A stretch of 64,000 nt of DNA from Yokenella regensburgei ATCC 49455 (GTDB lineage: Bacteria > Pseudomonadota > Gammaproteobacteria > Enterobacterales > Enterobacteriaceae): NCBI RefSeq assembly GCF_000735455.1, contig NZ_JMPS01000010.1, forward strand, positions 1-64,000. The letters are read 5' to 3'. The position numbers were made by a program, and so were the translations under genes. Shown here piece by piece: positions 56,098-64,000 of the stretch. Numbering within the stretch: the stretch's first letter is position 1; each line of letters starts with the position of its first letter. Under the pieces are notes generated by a model. The model saw only the letters and a program-made list of their open reading frames with translations. It had not been told where the DNA came from and made no database searches.

Positions 56098-56125
56098 ATT
56101 ATACGAGAAATCCGTTTAGCTGCAA
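56098..56125 (-). promoter_or_regulatory. Promoter of the tRNA-Gly operon
   Basis: Minus strand: TTGCAG (56120-56125), 16-base spacer, TATAAT (56098-56103), followed by the GC-rich discriminator GCGCC typical of stringently controlled stable-RNA promoters. Confidence 0.88.
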
Positions 56126-56253
56126 CCCCTTCAACCGCAATTTTTTGTGCTTTTCGTCTGAATGCTGATTTTATCAGCAAAGTGTGCAATTTAACGGCAA
56201 ATCCCCGGCAAAGCAAGTCTGCCGGACCACACAAACGTCGGTCCGGCCACAAA

Positions 56254-56799
56254 TTACAGCTGAATAAAATGCTCGCGGTAGTAAGCAAGCTCAGCCACCG
56301 ACTCACGAATATCGTCCATCGCCTGGTGAGTGCCCTGCTTCTTGAAGCCTGCCAGAATTTCTGGTTTCCAACGGCGAGCCAGCTCTTTCAGGGTGCTGAC
56401 ATCGAGGTAGCGGTAGTGGAAATAGCTTTCCAGCTCCGGCATATATTTAAACAGGAAGCGGCGGTCCTGGCCGATGCTATTGCCACAGATAGGCGATTTT
56501 CCTTCAGGGACCCACTGTTTAAGAAACTCAATGGTCGCGAGTTCCGCCGCGCGGTCGTCCTGGGTGCTCGCTTTTACACGTTCTACCAGCCCGCTTCCGG
56601 TGTGGGTACGAACGTTCCACTCATCCATCAGCGCCAGCTGCGCGTCGCTCTGATGCACCGCAATTGTCGGGCCTTCCGCCAGAATGTTCAGATTCGCATC
56701 GGTCACAAGCGTAGCGATTTCGATAATACGATCGCGCTCCGGATCGAGGCCCGTCATTTCAAGATCGATCCAAATCAGGTTGTTTTCATCTGCACTCAT
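56254..56799 (-). CDS. orn: Oligoribonuclease
   Basis: 181-residue DEDDh exoribonuclease that degrades 2-5 nt RNAs and pGpG to mononucleotides; essential in E. coli. Exo [11 protein letters not shown], Exo [12 protein letters not shown] and Exo [13 protein letters not shown] motifs are complete. Start at 56799 matches E. coli Orn; a four-residue extension is less likely. Divergent from rsgA. Confidence 0.98.
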   Translation of the reverse strand: MSADENNLIWIDLEMTGLDPERDRIIEIATLVTDANLNILAEGPTIAVHQSDAQLALMDEWNVRTHTGSGLVERVKASTQDDRAAELATIEFLKQWVPEGKSPICGNSIGQDRRFLFKYMPELESYFHYRYLDVSTLKELARRWKPEILAGFKKQGTHQAMDDIRESVAELAYYREHFIQL

Positions 56800-56904
56800 G
56801 CTATTTTCCACCCTTCTCGCGTCACAACGCAGTGACTATATTCATCTAAAATAGCGTGTATCATAGAGGTTTTGCCTGACTTGGGCGACCAGGAGCCAGC
56901 AAGA

Positions 56905-57960
56905 TTGAGTAAAAATAAACTCTCCAAAGGACAACAGCGCCGGGTAAAAGCTAACCACCAGCGCCGACTCAAAACGACTGCGGAGAAGGTCGATTTCGAT
57001 GACAACCTGTTCGGCGAACCCTCCGAAGGCATCGTCATCAGTCGTTTTGGTATGCATGCCGATGTGGAATCCACAGCAGGTGACGTTCACCGCTGCAATA
57101 TCCGCAGGACTATCCGATCCCTGGTGACCGGCGATCGCGTGGTCTGGCGGCCAGGAAAAGCCGCGGCCGAAGGGGTAAACGTGAAGGGTATCGTGGAAGC
57201 GGTACACGAGCGTACCTCGGTGTTGACGCGTCCGGATTTCTACGACGGTGTGAAACCCATCGCCGCGAATATCGACCAGATAATCATCGTCTCAGCTATC
57301 CTGCCAGAACTGTCGCTGAACATCATCGACCGGTATCTCGTCGGCTGTGAGACCCTCGATATCGAGCCGCTTATCGTCCTGAACAAAATCGATCTGCTCG
57401 ACGACGAAGGCATGGCTTTCGTCAATGAGCAGATGGATATCTATCGCCGTATTGGTTATCGGGTACTGATGGTGTCCAGCCGAACCGAACATGGCCTTGA
57501 CCCGCTGAAAGACGCGCTGACCGATCGCATCAGCATCTTTGCCGGGCAGTCCGGGGTGGGGAAATCCAGCCTGCTGAACGCCCTGCTGGGGCTAAAAGAC
57601 GACCAGATCCTGACCAACGATGTTTCTGATAACTCGGGGCTTGGCCAGCACACCACCACGGCCGCTCGCCTGTATCACTTCCCGCATGGCGGTGATGTGA
57701 TTGATTCCCCTGGCGTTCGTGAGTTTGGCCTCTGGCACCTGGAGCCGGAACAAATCACCCGCGGGTTTGTCGAATTCCATGATTATTTAGGCCTGTGTAA
57801 GTATCGCGACTGCAAACACGATACCGATCCTGGCTGCGCCATTCGTGAAGCGGTAGAAAAAGGTGAAATCGCCGAAACGCGCTTTGAGAATTATCACCGC
57901 ATTCTGGAAGGCATGGCTGACGTAAAAACGCGTAAAAACTTTTCGGAAACCGATAACTGA
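56905..57960 (+). CDS. rsgA: Small-subunit maturation GTPase RsgA
   Basis: 351-residue circularly permuted GTPase that checks late 30S assembly. N-terminal OB fold, G4 NKID before G1 GQSGVGKSS and G3 DSPGVREFG (permuted order), then a zinc motif [14 protein letters not shown]. The start is TTG at 56905 with AGGAG nine bases upstream, as in E. coli, giving a first residue Met before [12 protein letters not shown]. An 11-residue ATG extension is not supported. Confidence 0.97.
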   Translation: MSKNKLSKGQQRRVKANHQRRLKTTAEKVDFDDNLFGEPSEGIVISRFGMHADVESTAGDVHRCNIRRTIRSLVTGDRVVWRPGKAAAEGVNVKGIVEAVHERTSVLTRPDFYDGVKPIAANIDQIIIVSAILPELSLNIIDRYLVGCETLDIEPLIVLNKIDLLDDEGMAFVNEQMDIYRRIGYRVLMVSSRTEHGLDPLKDALTDRISIFAGQSGVGKSSLLNALLGLKDDQILTNDVSDNSGLGQHTTTAARLYHFPHGGDVIDSPGVREFGLWHLEPEQITRGFVEFHDYLGLCKYRDCKHDTDPGCAIREAVEKGEIAETRFENYHRILEGMADVKTRKNFSETDN

Positions 57961-58079
57961 GAATTATGCTGGCGACGACTGACATTTACGCCGGACGTCG
58001 CTAAAATCGGCCGCTTTTCGATAAGATCTGGTGACGTTACGCCGGATCAGGAACGACAAATCATGGCCTGGAGGCTATT

Positions 58080-59072
58080 TTGCTAAACGATCTTAAACTT
58101 TCCTTGCAATACATTCTGCCTAAACTGTGGCTCACCCGCCTCGCAGGCTGGGGTGCAAGCAAACGCGCAGGCTGGCTGACCAAACTGGTCATCGACCTGT
58201 TCGTTAAGTACTACAAGGTCGATATGACAGAGGCGCAAAAGCCAGATACCGCCAGCTATCGCACCTTTAACGACTTCTTTGTTCGCCCGCTGCGTGACGA
58301 TATCCGCCCGGTGAATACCGACCCGAACGTGCTGGTGATGCCGGCGGATGGCGCAATCAGCCAGCTTGGCCGCATCGAAGACGACAAAATTCTGCAGGCG
58401 AAGGGCCACAACTACACGCTGGAAGCCCTGCTCGCCGGTAACTACCAGATGGCGGACCTGTTCCGTAACGGGACCTTCGCGACCACCTATCTGTCGCCGC
58501 GCGACTACCATCGTGTGCACATGCCGTGCAACGGTATTCTGCGGGAAATGATTTATGTACCGGGCGATCTGTTCTCGGTAAACCACCTGACGGCGCAGAA
58601 CGTACCTAACCTGTTCGCGCGTAACGAGCGCGTCATTTGCCTGTTCGATACTGAATTTGGTCCGATGGTGCAGATCCTCGTTGGTGCGACCATCGTCGGC
58701 AGCATCGAAACCGTGTGGGCAGGAACAGTGACTCCGCCGCGTGAAGGCATCATCAAACGCTGGACATGGCCTGAAGGCGAGAGCGAAGGCGCCGTAGCAC
58801 TGCTGAAGGGCCAGGAAATGGGTCGCTTTAAGCTCGGCTCCACCGTTATCAACCTGTTTGCTCCGGGCAAAGTGACCCTTGTTGAGCACCTGCAGAGCAT
58901 GTCAGCCACGAAACTCGGCCAGCCGCTGGCGGTCTCTACTGAGTTCACCACTCCGGTCGAAGCCGAGCCAGTCGTTGAAGACATTGCCGAACCGATTGTG
59001 CAGCCGCAGGCTGACACAATGGTTGAAGAGAGCGCCAGCCCGCTGGCCAATGACAAGAAAGACGAAGGTTAA
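58080..59072 (+). CDS. psd: Phosphatidylserine decarboxylase proenzyme
   Basis: 330-residue membrane-associated proenzyme that makes phosphatidylethanolamine. It self-cleaves at L-G-S-T (S254 becomes the pyruvoyl group); D90 and H147 of the processing triad are present. The start is TTG, five bases after GGAGG, as in E. coli. The tail beyond residue 290 is Glu-rich and about eight residues longer than in E. coli. Followed by mscM after 22 bases. Confidence 0.97.
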   Translation: MLNDLKLSLQYILPKLWLTRLAGWGASKRAGWLTKLVIDLFVKYYKVDMTEAQKPDTASYRTFNDFFVRPLRDDIRPVNTDPNVLVMPADGAISQLGRIEDDKILQAKGHNYTLEALLAGNYQMADLFRNGTFATTYLSPRDYHRVHMPCNGILREMIYVPGDLFSVNHLTAQNVPNLFARNERVICLFDTEFGPMVQILVGATIVGSIETVWAGTVTPPREGIIKRWTWPEGESEGAVALLKGQEMGRFKLGSTVINLFAPGKVTLVEHLQSMSATKLGQPLAVSTEFTTPVEAEPVVEDIAEPIVQPQADTMVEESASPLANDKKDEG

Positions 59073-59094
59073 TTCCTGACAAAAGGGTTTCGCC

Positions 59095-62000
59095 GTGCGC
59101 CTGATTATCACTTTCCTGATGGCCTGGAGCCTCAGCCTGGGGGCGTACGCAGCGACGATCCCCGACGCCAGACAGATAACCCAGGAACTGGAGCAGGCAA
59201 AAGCGGCAAAACCCGCCCAGCCTGAAACCGTAGAGGCCCTCCAGGCCGCGCTGAATGCGCTTGAGGAGCGAAAAAACTCTCTCGAGCGCACTCAGCAGTA
59301 TCAGCAGGTTATCGATAACTACCCCAAACTCTCCCAGGCGCTGCGCTCGCAGCTGAATAACCTGCGCGATGAACCTCGCCAGGTCCCGACCGGGCTTTCC
59401 AGCGACACGCTGAACCAGGAGATCCTGCAGGTCAGCAGCCAGTTGCTGGAAAAAAGCCGTCTGGCGCAGCAGGAACAGGATCGCGCCCGGGATATTGCCG
59501 ATTCACTGAACCAACTGCCGCAGCAGCAAACCGACGCTCGTCGTTTACTGAACGAAGTTGAACGCCGTGGCGGTTCGGTCGCCGGGAGCTCGTCGTTAGC
59601 TCAGGCACAAAATCTGAATCAACAGGCCGAAGCCGCACGACTGAAAGCACAGGTCGACGAATTAGAACTCGCCCAGCTATCCGCTAACAACCGCCAGGAA
59701 CTCTCGCGGATGCGCTCAGAGCTTGCGAAAAAGCAGAGCGAACAGCTTGATGCTTACCTGCAGGCGCTGCGTAATCAGCTCAACAGTCAGCGTCAACAGG
59801 AAGCTGAGCGCGCGCTGGAAAGCACCGAGCTGCTGGCGGAAAGCAGTGCTAACTTACCTGCCGGTATCGTTAACCAGTTCAAAATCAACCGCGAGCTTTC
59901 TGCCGCATTGAACCAGCAGGCCCAGCGGATGGATCTGGTCGCTTCGCAGCAGCGCCAGGCCACGAATCAAACCGTGCAGGTACGCCAGGCCCTGAACACG
60001 CTGCGCGAACAGTCGCAGTGGCTGGGGGCTTCAAACCTCGTTGGTGAAACGCTTCGCGCCCAGGTCGCGCGTCTGCCTGAAATGCCGAAACCGCAGCAGC
60101 TCGACACCGAGATGGCCCAACTGCGCATCCAGCGTCTGCGTTATGAAGATCAACTGAGTAAGCAGCCGCAGCTGCGCCAGACGCTGCAAGCAGAAGGCAC
60201 ACCGCTGACGGCCGAGCAGAACCGTATTCTCGATGCCCAGCTACGGACCCAGCGCGAACTACTCAATTCTCTTCTCCAGGGCGGTGATACGTTGATCCTC
60301 GAGCTGACAAAGCTCAAAGTCTCAAACGGTCAACTGGAAGACGCGCTGAAAGAGGTGAACGAAGCCACTCACCGCTACCTGTTCTGGACCTCTGACGTCA
60401 GCCCTATCGGCTTTAGCTGGCCGCTGGAAATTGTTCAGGATCTGCGTCGTCTGATTTCGCTCGACACCTTCAGCCAGCTGGGCAAAGCCTCCGTGATGAT
60501 GCTGACCAGCAAAGAGACGCTGTTCCCGCTGTTTGGCGCCCTCATTCTGGTTGGCTTCAGTATCAGCTCGCGTAAGCACTTCACCCGCTTCCTGGAGCGT
60601 TCCAGCGCCCGGGTTGGTAAAGTCACCCAGGACCACTTCTGGCTGACGCTGCGCACCGTATTCTGGTCGATTCTGGTGGCTTCTCCGCTACCGGTGCTGT
60701 GGATGACGCTGGGATATGGTTTGCAGGAGGCCTGGCCCTACCCGCTGGCGGTGGCCATCGGCGACGGCGTGACCGCCACGGTGCCGCTGCTGTGGGTAGT
60801 CATGATCTGCGCCACCTTCGCCCGTCCGAATGGCCTCTTCGTGACCCACTTCGGCTGGCCGCGCGATCGCGTAGCGCGGGCGATGCGTTACTACCTGATG
60901 AGCATTGGCCTGATTGTGCCGCTGATCATGGCGTTGATGATGTTCGATAACCTCGATGACCGTGAGTTTACCTCCTCACTCGGCCGGTTATGCTTCATTC
61001 TCATCTGTGGTGCATTGGCGGTGGTGACGCTAAGCCTGAAACGCGCCGGGATCCCACTGTATGTCGATAAAGAAGGCAGCGGTGATAACCTGCCCAACCG
61101 GATGCTGTGGAACCTGCTGATGAGCGCCCCGCTGGCTGCGATGCTGGCTGCGGCGGTTGGTTATCTGGCAACTGCACAGGCTCTGCTCGCTCGTCTGGAA
61201 ACGTCGGTGGCTATCTGGTTCCTGCTGCTGGTTATCTACCACGTCATTCGCCGCTGGATGCTCATCCAGCGGCGCCGTCTGGCGTTCGATCGTGCGAAGC
61301 ACCGCCGCGCCGAAATGCTCGCTCAGCGCGCCCGCGGTGAAGAAGACCATCACGCCACCAGCCTTGAAGGCTCGGCGGAGGTGGAAGTCAGCGAGGTCGA
61401 TCTCGATGCCATCAGCGCCCAGTCCCTGCGGCTGGTTCGTTCCATCCTGATGCTCATCGCGCTGGTCTCAGTGATTGTGCTGTGGTCGGAAATTCATTCC
61501 GCTTTCGGCTTCCTTGAGAACATTTCGCTGTGGGACGTTACCTCAACGGTGAAAGGAGTTGAAAGCATTGAGCCCATCACCCTTGGCGCCGTGCTGATTG
61601 CTATTCTGGTGTTAATCATCACCACTCAACTGGTGCGCAATATGCCTGCCCTGCTGGAGCTGGCGCTGCTTCAGCATCTCGATCTCACGCCGGGCACCGG
61701 CTACGCCATTACCACCATCACCAAATATCTGCTGATGCTGATTGGTGGACTGGTGGGCTTCTCGATGATTGGCATTGAATGGTCGAAGCTGCAGTGGCTG
61801 GTCGCGGCACTCGGTGTCGGGCTGGGCTTTGGTTTACAGGAAATCTTCGCCAACTTCATCTCTGGCCTGATTATCCTCTTCGAAAAACCGATTAGGATTG
61901 GTGATACGGTGACCATCCGTGACCTGACCGGCAGCGTAACCAAAATCAATACCCGCGCCACCACCATCAGCGACTGGGACCGTAAAGAGATAATCGTGCC

Positions 62001-62418
62001 GAACAAAGCGTTTATCACCGAGCAGTTCATCAACTGGTCGCTGTCGGATTCGGTGACTCGTGTAGTGCTGACGGTGCCAGCGCCGTCGGACGCGAACAGC
62101 GAAGAGGTCACACAGATCCTCTACACCGCCGCCGAGCGCTGCTCGCTGGTGATCGATAACCCGGCACCGGAAGTGTTCCTCGTTGATTTGCAGCAGGGGA
62201 TCCAGATTTTCGAGCTGCGTATCTACGCCGCTGAAATGGGCCACCGCATGCCGCTGCGTCACGAGATCCACCAACTGATTCTGGCGGGCTTCCGCGAGCA
62301 TGGTATCGATATGCCGTTCCCGCCGTTCCAGATGCGTCTGGAAACGCTGGGCGGTAAAACGCCGGGGAAAACCATCTCTTCTGCGGGCAGACGCTCAAGA
62401 GCGCCGGGGAGTTTATAA
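59095..62418 (+). CDS. mscM: Miniconductance mechanosensitive channel MscM (YjeP)
   Basis: 1107-residue large MscS-family channel, equal in length to E. coli MscM. Signal peptide ending A-Y-A near 19, a long periplasmic coiled-coil region rich in Gln and Leu (about 25-430), eleven membrane helices (about 460-930) and the MscS pore and beta domain with GLGFGLQEIFANFISG. Start is GTG. Very probably co-transcribed with psd. It opens on osmotic downshock to release solutes. Confidence 0.97.
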   Translation: MRLIITFLMAWSLSLGAYAATIPDARQITQELEQAKAAKPAQPETVEALQAALNALEERKNSLERTQQYQQVIDNYPKLSQALRSQLNNLRDEPRQVPTGLSSDTLNQEILQVSSQLLEKSRLAQQEQDRARDIADSLNQLPQQQTDARRLLNEVERRGGSVAGSSSLAQAQNLNQQAEAARLKAQVDELELAQLSANNRQELSRMRSELAKKQSEQLDAYLQALRNQLNSQRQQEAERALESTELLAESSANLPAGIVNQFKINRELSAALNQQAQRMDLVASQQRQATNQTVQVRQALNTLREQSQWLGASNLVGETLRAQVARLPEMPKPQQLDTEMAQLRIQRLRYEDQLSKQPQLRQTLQAEGTPLTAEQNRILDAQLRTQRELLNSLLQGGDTLILELTKLKVSNGQLEDALKEVNEATHRYLFWTSDVSPIGFSWPLEIVQDLRRLISLDTFSQLGKASVMMLTSKETLFPLFGALILVGFSISSRKHFTRFLERSSARVGKVTQDHFWLTLRTVFWSILVASPLPVLWMTLGYGLQEAWPYPLAVAIGDGVTATVPLLWVVMICATFARPNGLFVTHFGWPRDRVARAMRYYLMSIGLIVPLIMALMMFDNLDDREFTSSLGRLCFILICGALAVVTLSLKRAGIPLYVDKEGSGDNLPNRMLWNLLMSAPLAAMLAAAVGYLATAQALLARLETSVAIWFLLLVIYHVIRRWMLIQRRRLAFDRAKHRRAEMLAQRARGEEDHHATSLEGSAEVEVSEVDLDAISAQSLRLVRSILMLIALVSVIVLWSEIHSAFGFLENISLWDVTSTVKGVESIEPITLGAVLIAILVLIITTQLVRNMPALLELALLQHLDLTPGTGYAITTITKYLLMLIGGLVGFSMIGIEWSKLQWLVAALGVGLGFGLQEIFANFISGLIILFEKPIRIGDTVTIRDLTGSVTKINTRATTISDWDRKEIIVPNKAFITEQFINWSLSDSVTRVVLTVPAPSDANSEEVTQILYTAAERCSLVIDNPAPEVFLVDLQQGIQIFELRIYAAEMGHRMPLRHEIHQLILAGFREHGIDMPFPPFQMRLETLGGKTPGKTISSAGRRSRAPGSL

Positions 62419-62426
62419 GAGACAAG

Positions 62427-62448
62427 CCCTCTCCCGGACGGGAGAGGG
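62427..62448. repeat. CCCTCTCC-type palindrome, copy 4
   Basis: Perfect nine-base arms CCCTCTCCC (62427-62435) and GGGAGAGGG (62440-62448), loop GGAC, between the convergent mscM and epmA stops. It could act as terminator, though T tracts are short. Confidence 0.8.
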
Positions 62449-62461
62449 TTAACGCGAGGGG

Positions 62462-63439
62462 TTACGCGCGATCGACCGTAAAGGCGATCACTTCAGCCAG
62501 GCTTTCCGCCCCCAGCGCCAGCATGATCACACGATCCACACCTAACGCCACGCCAGAGCAATCCGGCAGCCCTGCTTTTAATGCTTCCAGCAGGTTGGTA
62601 TCAATCGGCTGCTGCGGCAGGCCACGAGCGGCGCGCTTGCGGTTATCCTGGTCAAAACGCTGCTGCTGTTCACGGGCATCGGTCAGCTCGTGGAAACCGT
62701 TCGCCAGCTCAATACCTTTGTAGTAAACCTCAAAACGCTCCGCAACCCGGTGATCTTCAGTGCTGATCTGCGCCAGAGACGCCTGGCTTGCCGGGAAGTG
62801 ATACACGCAGACCGGACGGTCTTTGCCGATGTGTGGCTCAACGCCGAACGCAAACAGCATCTGCAGCAGCGTGTCGCGGTCTTCTTCGGTATCGGCAATG
62901 TTGCTCAGGTCGAGCTTAGCCGCCACTTCACGCAGCTGTTCTTTATCCGCGGACAGAGGGTCAATTTCCAGATGGCGCTGGAACGCCTGCTGATAGGAGA
63001 GGCTCTCTGCCGGCTGGCACTCCAGCACCTGCTGCAGGAAATCATCCACTTCGTTAATCAGGCGATACATGTCGAAGTGCGGACGGTACCACTCCAGCAT
63101 GGTGAATTCCGGATTGTGATGGCGACCCATCTCTTCATTACGGAAACTACGGCACAGCTGGTATACCGGGCCACAGCCCGCAGCCAGCAGGCGCTTCATG
63201 TGATATTCCGGGCTGGTCATCAGGTACAGATTCATCCCCTGAGAATGGCCGGGGCCAACGAAACGGGTCTCAAACGGAACCAGGTTGATATCGGTGACCG
63301 TTGCCTGACTCATGCATGGCGTCTCCACCTCCAGTACCCCGCGATCCGCAAAGAAGCGGCGGATTTCCGCCATCACGGCGGCGCGTTTTAGCAGGTTAGG
63401 AATGGATGCGCTCGGCTGCCAGGTTGCCGTTTCGCTCAT
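62462..63439 (-). CDS. epmA: Elongation factor P (R)-beta-lysine ligase EpmA
   Basis: 325-residue class II lysyl-tRNA-synthetase-like enzyme without an anticodon domain. It charges (R)-beta-lysine onto K34 of EF-P. Motif 2 [21 protein letters not shown] and motif 3 [15 protein letters not shown] are present. Start [12 protein letters not shown] at 63439 as in E. coli; a 15-residue extension is rejected. Divergent from frdA. Confidence 0.97.
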   Translation of the reverse strand: MSETATWQPSASIPNLLKRAAVMAEIRRFFADRGVLEVETPCMSQATVTDINLVPFETRFVGPGHSQGMNLYLMTSPEYHMKRLLAAGCGPVYQLCRSFRNEEMGRHHNPEFTMLEWYRPHFDMYRLINEVDDFLQQVLECQPAESLSYQQAFQRHLEIDPLSADKEQLREVAAKLDLSNIADTEEDRDTLLQMLFAFGVEPHIGKDRPVCVYHFPASQASLAQISTEDHRVAERFEVYYKGIELANGFHELTDAREQQQRFDQDNRKRAARGLPQQPIDTNLLEALKAGLPDCSGVALGVDRVIMLALGAESLAEVIAFTVDRA

Positions 63440-63749
63440 GGTAATTTCTCCGAATTGAAACAAGGGCACGAAGTCTACTCGCAACCGTCCGGACAGACAA
63501 ATTTTGCACAGAAAATTTTCTCAGCACATTCCCTGATATCAATCCGTGACACGATTCATCAATTAGGGTGATAAATAACGTGACGTAACCGCAAAATAAT
63601 CGAACACATCAATTTTCCCCTCTTTCCCAAAGGTTATACTGTTTTACCCATAAAGGAGCAGTGGAAACGCTTTCGCCATGGTAACGCCTTAGTCGTCAAC
63701 TACGCTTGATGAGGCGCATTGCGAAAAAACAATAAACTGGAGGAATGTC
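63440..63749 (+). promoter_or_regulatory. epmA / frdA intergenic region with frd promoter and FNR site
   Basis: 310 bases. frd -10 TATACT at 63635-63640. The segment AATCGAACACATCAATTTTC (63598-63617), centred about 40 bases before the predicted start, matches what I recall of the E. coli frdA FNR site; the ATCAA half is clear, the other half degenerate. GGAGGAA precedes the frdA GTG. NarL sites are expected here but not resolved by eye. Confidence 0.65.
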
Positions 63750-64000
63750 GTGCAAACCTTTCAAGCCGATCTTGCCATTATAGGCGCCGGCGGAGCTGGA
63801 TTACGTGCAGCCATCGCGGCAGCGCAGGCTAATCCCAACGCCAAAATCGCCCTGATCTCTAAAGTCTATCCCATGCGCAGCCATACCGTCGCAGCCGAAG
63901 GTGGATCTGCCGCCGTCGCGCAGGATCACGATAGCTTTGAGTATCATTTTCACGATACCGTTGCCGGTGGCGACTGGCTCTGTGAACAGGATGTTGTAGA
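63750..64000 (+). CDS. frdA: Fumarate reductase flavoprotein subunit, 5' part
   Basis: First 83 codons of FrdA, cut by the window end. GTG start after GGAGGAA gives [20 protein letters not shown], the FAD-binding Rossmann motif GAGGAG, and H45 in [11 protein letters not shown], the residue that binds FAD covalently. It is the catalytic subunit of the anaerobic menaquinol:fumarate reductase; frdBCD should follow outside the window. Confidence 0.97.
   Translation, partial: MQTFQADLAIIGAGGAGLRAAIAAAQANPNAKIALISKVYPMRSHTVAAEGGSAAVAQDHDSFEYHFHDTVAGGDWLCEQDVV

Overview
The window is chromosomal DNA of an enterobacterium. Nearly every protein is a close match to an Escherichia coli K-12 protein, and the gene order follows the E. 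coli 95-96 minute region (ytfQ to frdA). Differences in cargo (an extra chemoreceptor, an AraC regulator, extra DMT and MFS transporters, loss of yjfI-yjfC and ytfI) point to a relative such as Enterobacter, Lelliottia or Leclercia; genus is inference. I see no prophage, insertion sequence, CRISPR array, toxin-antitoxin pair or defence island.

Layout. 1-12.5 kb: ytfQ (galactofuranose-binding protein), ppa, a small secreted orphan, the ytfP-tamB-tamA outer-membrane assembly operon, msrA, ytfL/paeA, ytfK, ytfJ, cysQ. 12.5-24.6 kb: cpdB, ytfH/qorB, an AraC regulator beside ytfF, a methyl-accepting chemotaxis protein with a sigma-28 type promoter, ytfE with an NsrR operator, cycA, fklB, ytfB and a second EamA transporter. 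24.7-26.3 kb: rpsF-priB-rpsR-rplI with a pseudoknot-forming leader. 26.5-33.6 kb: yjfY and the whole L-ascorbate regulon (ulaABCDEF, ulaG, ulaR) with paired operators. 33.6-38.4 kb: yjfP, bsmA, yjfN, aidB and an MFS transporter. 38.5-43.6 kb: nsrR-rnr-rlmB, in which rnr carries a one-base frameshift, then purA. 43.7-54.2 kb: the long leftward cluster nnr-tsaE-amiB-mutL-miaA-hfq-hflX-hflK-hflC plus yjeT. 54.2-64 kb: queG, three tRNA-Gly genes with an ERIC element inserted among them, orn, rsgA, psd-mscM, epmA and the start of frdA.

Functional links visible here: nsrR and its target operator upstream of ytfE lie in the same window; the ula genes form a complete uptake and catabolic route from L-ascorbate to xylulose 5-phosphate; TamA and TamB are translationally coupled; ribosomal proteins S6 and S18 probably bind their own leader. 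The most checkable anomaly is the A5 tract that breaks rnr. I found no convincing undescribed multi-gene system; the less characterised parts are the repeat-containing His-rich secreted protein at 1992-2330, a family of four dispersed CCCTCTCC palindromes, and lineage-specific cargo at three points of an otherwise conserved backbone.
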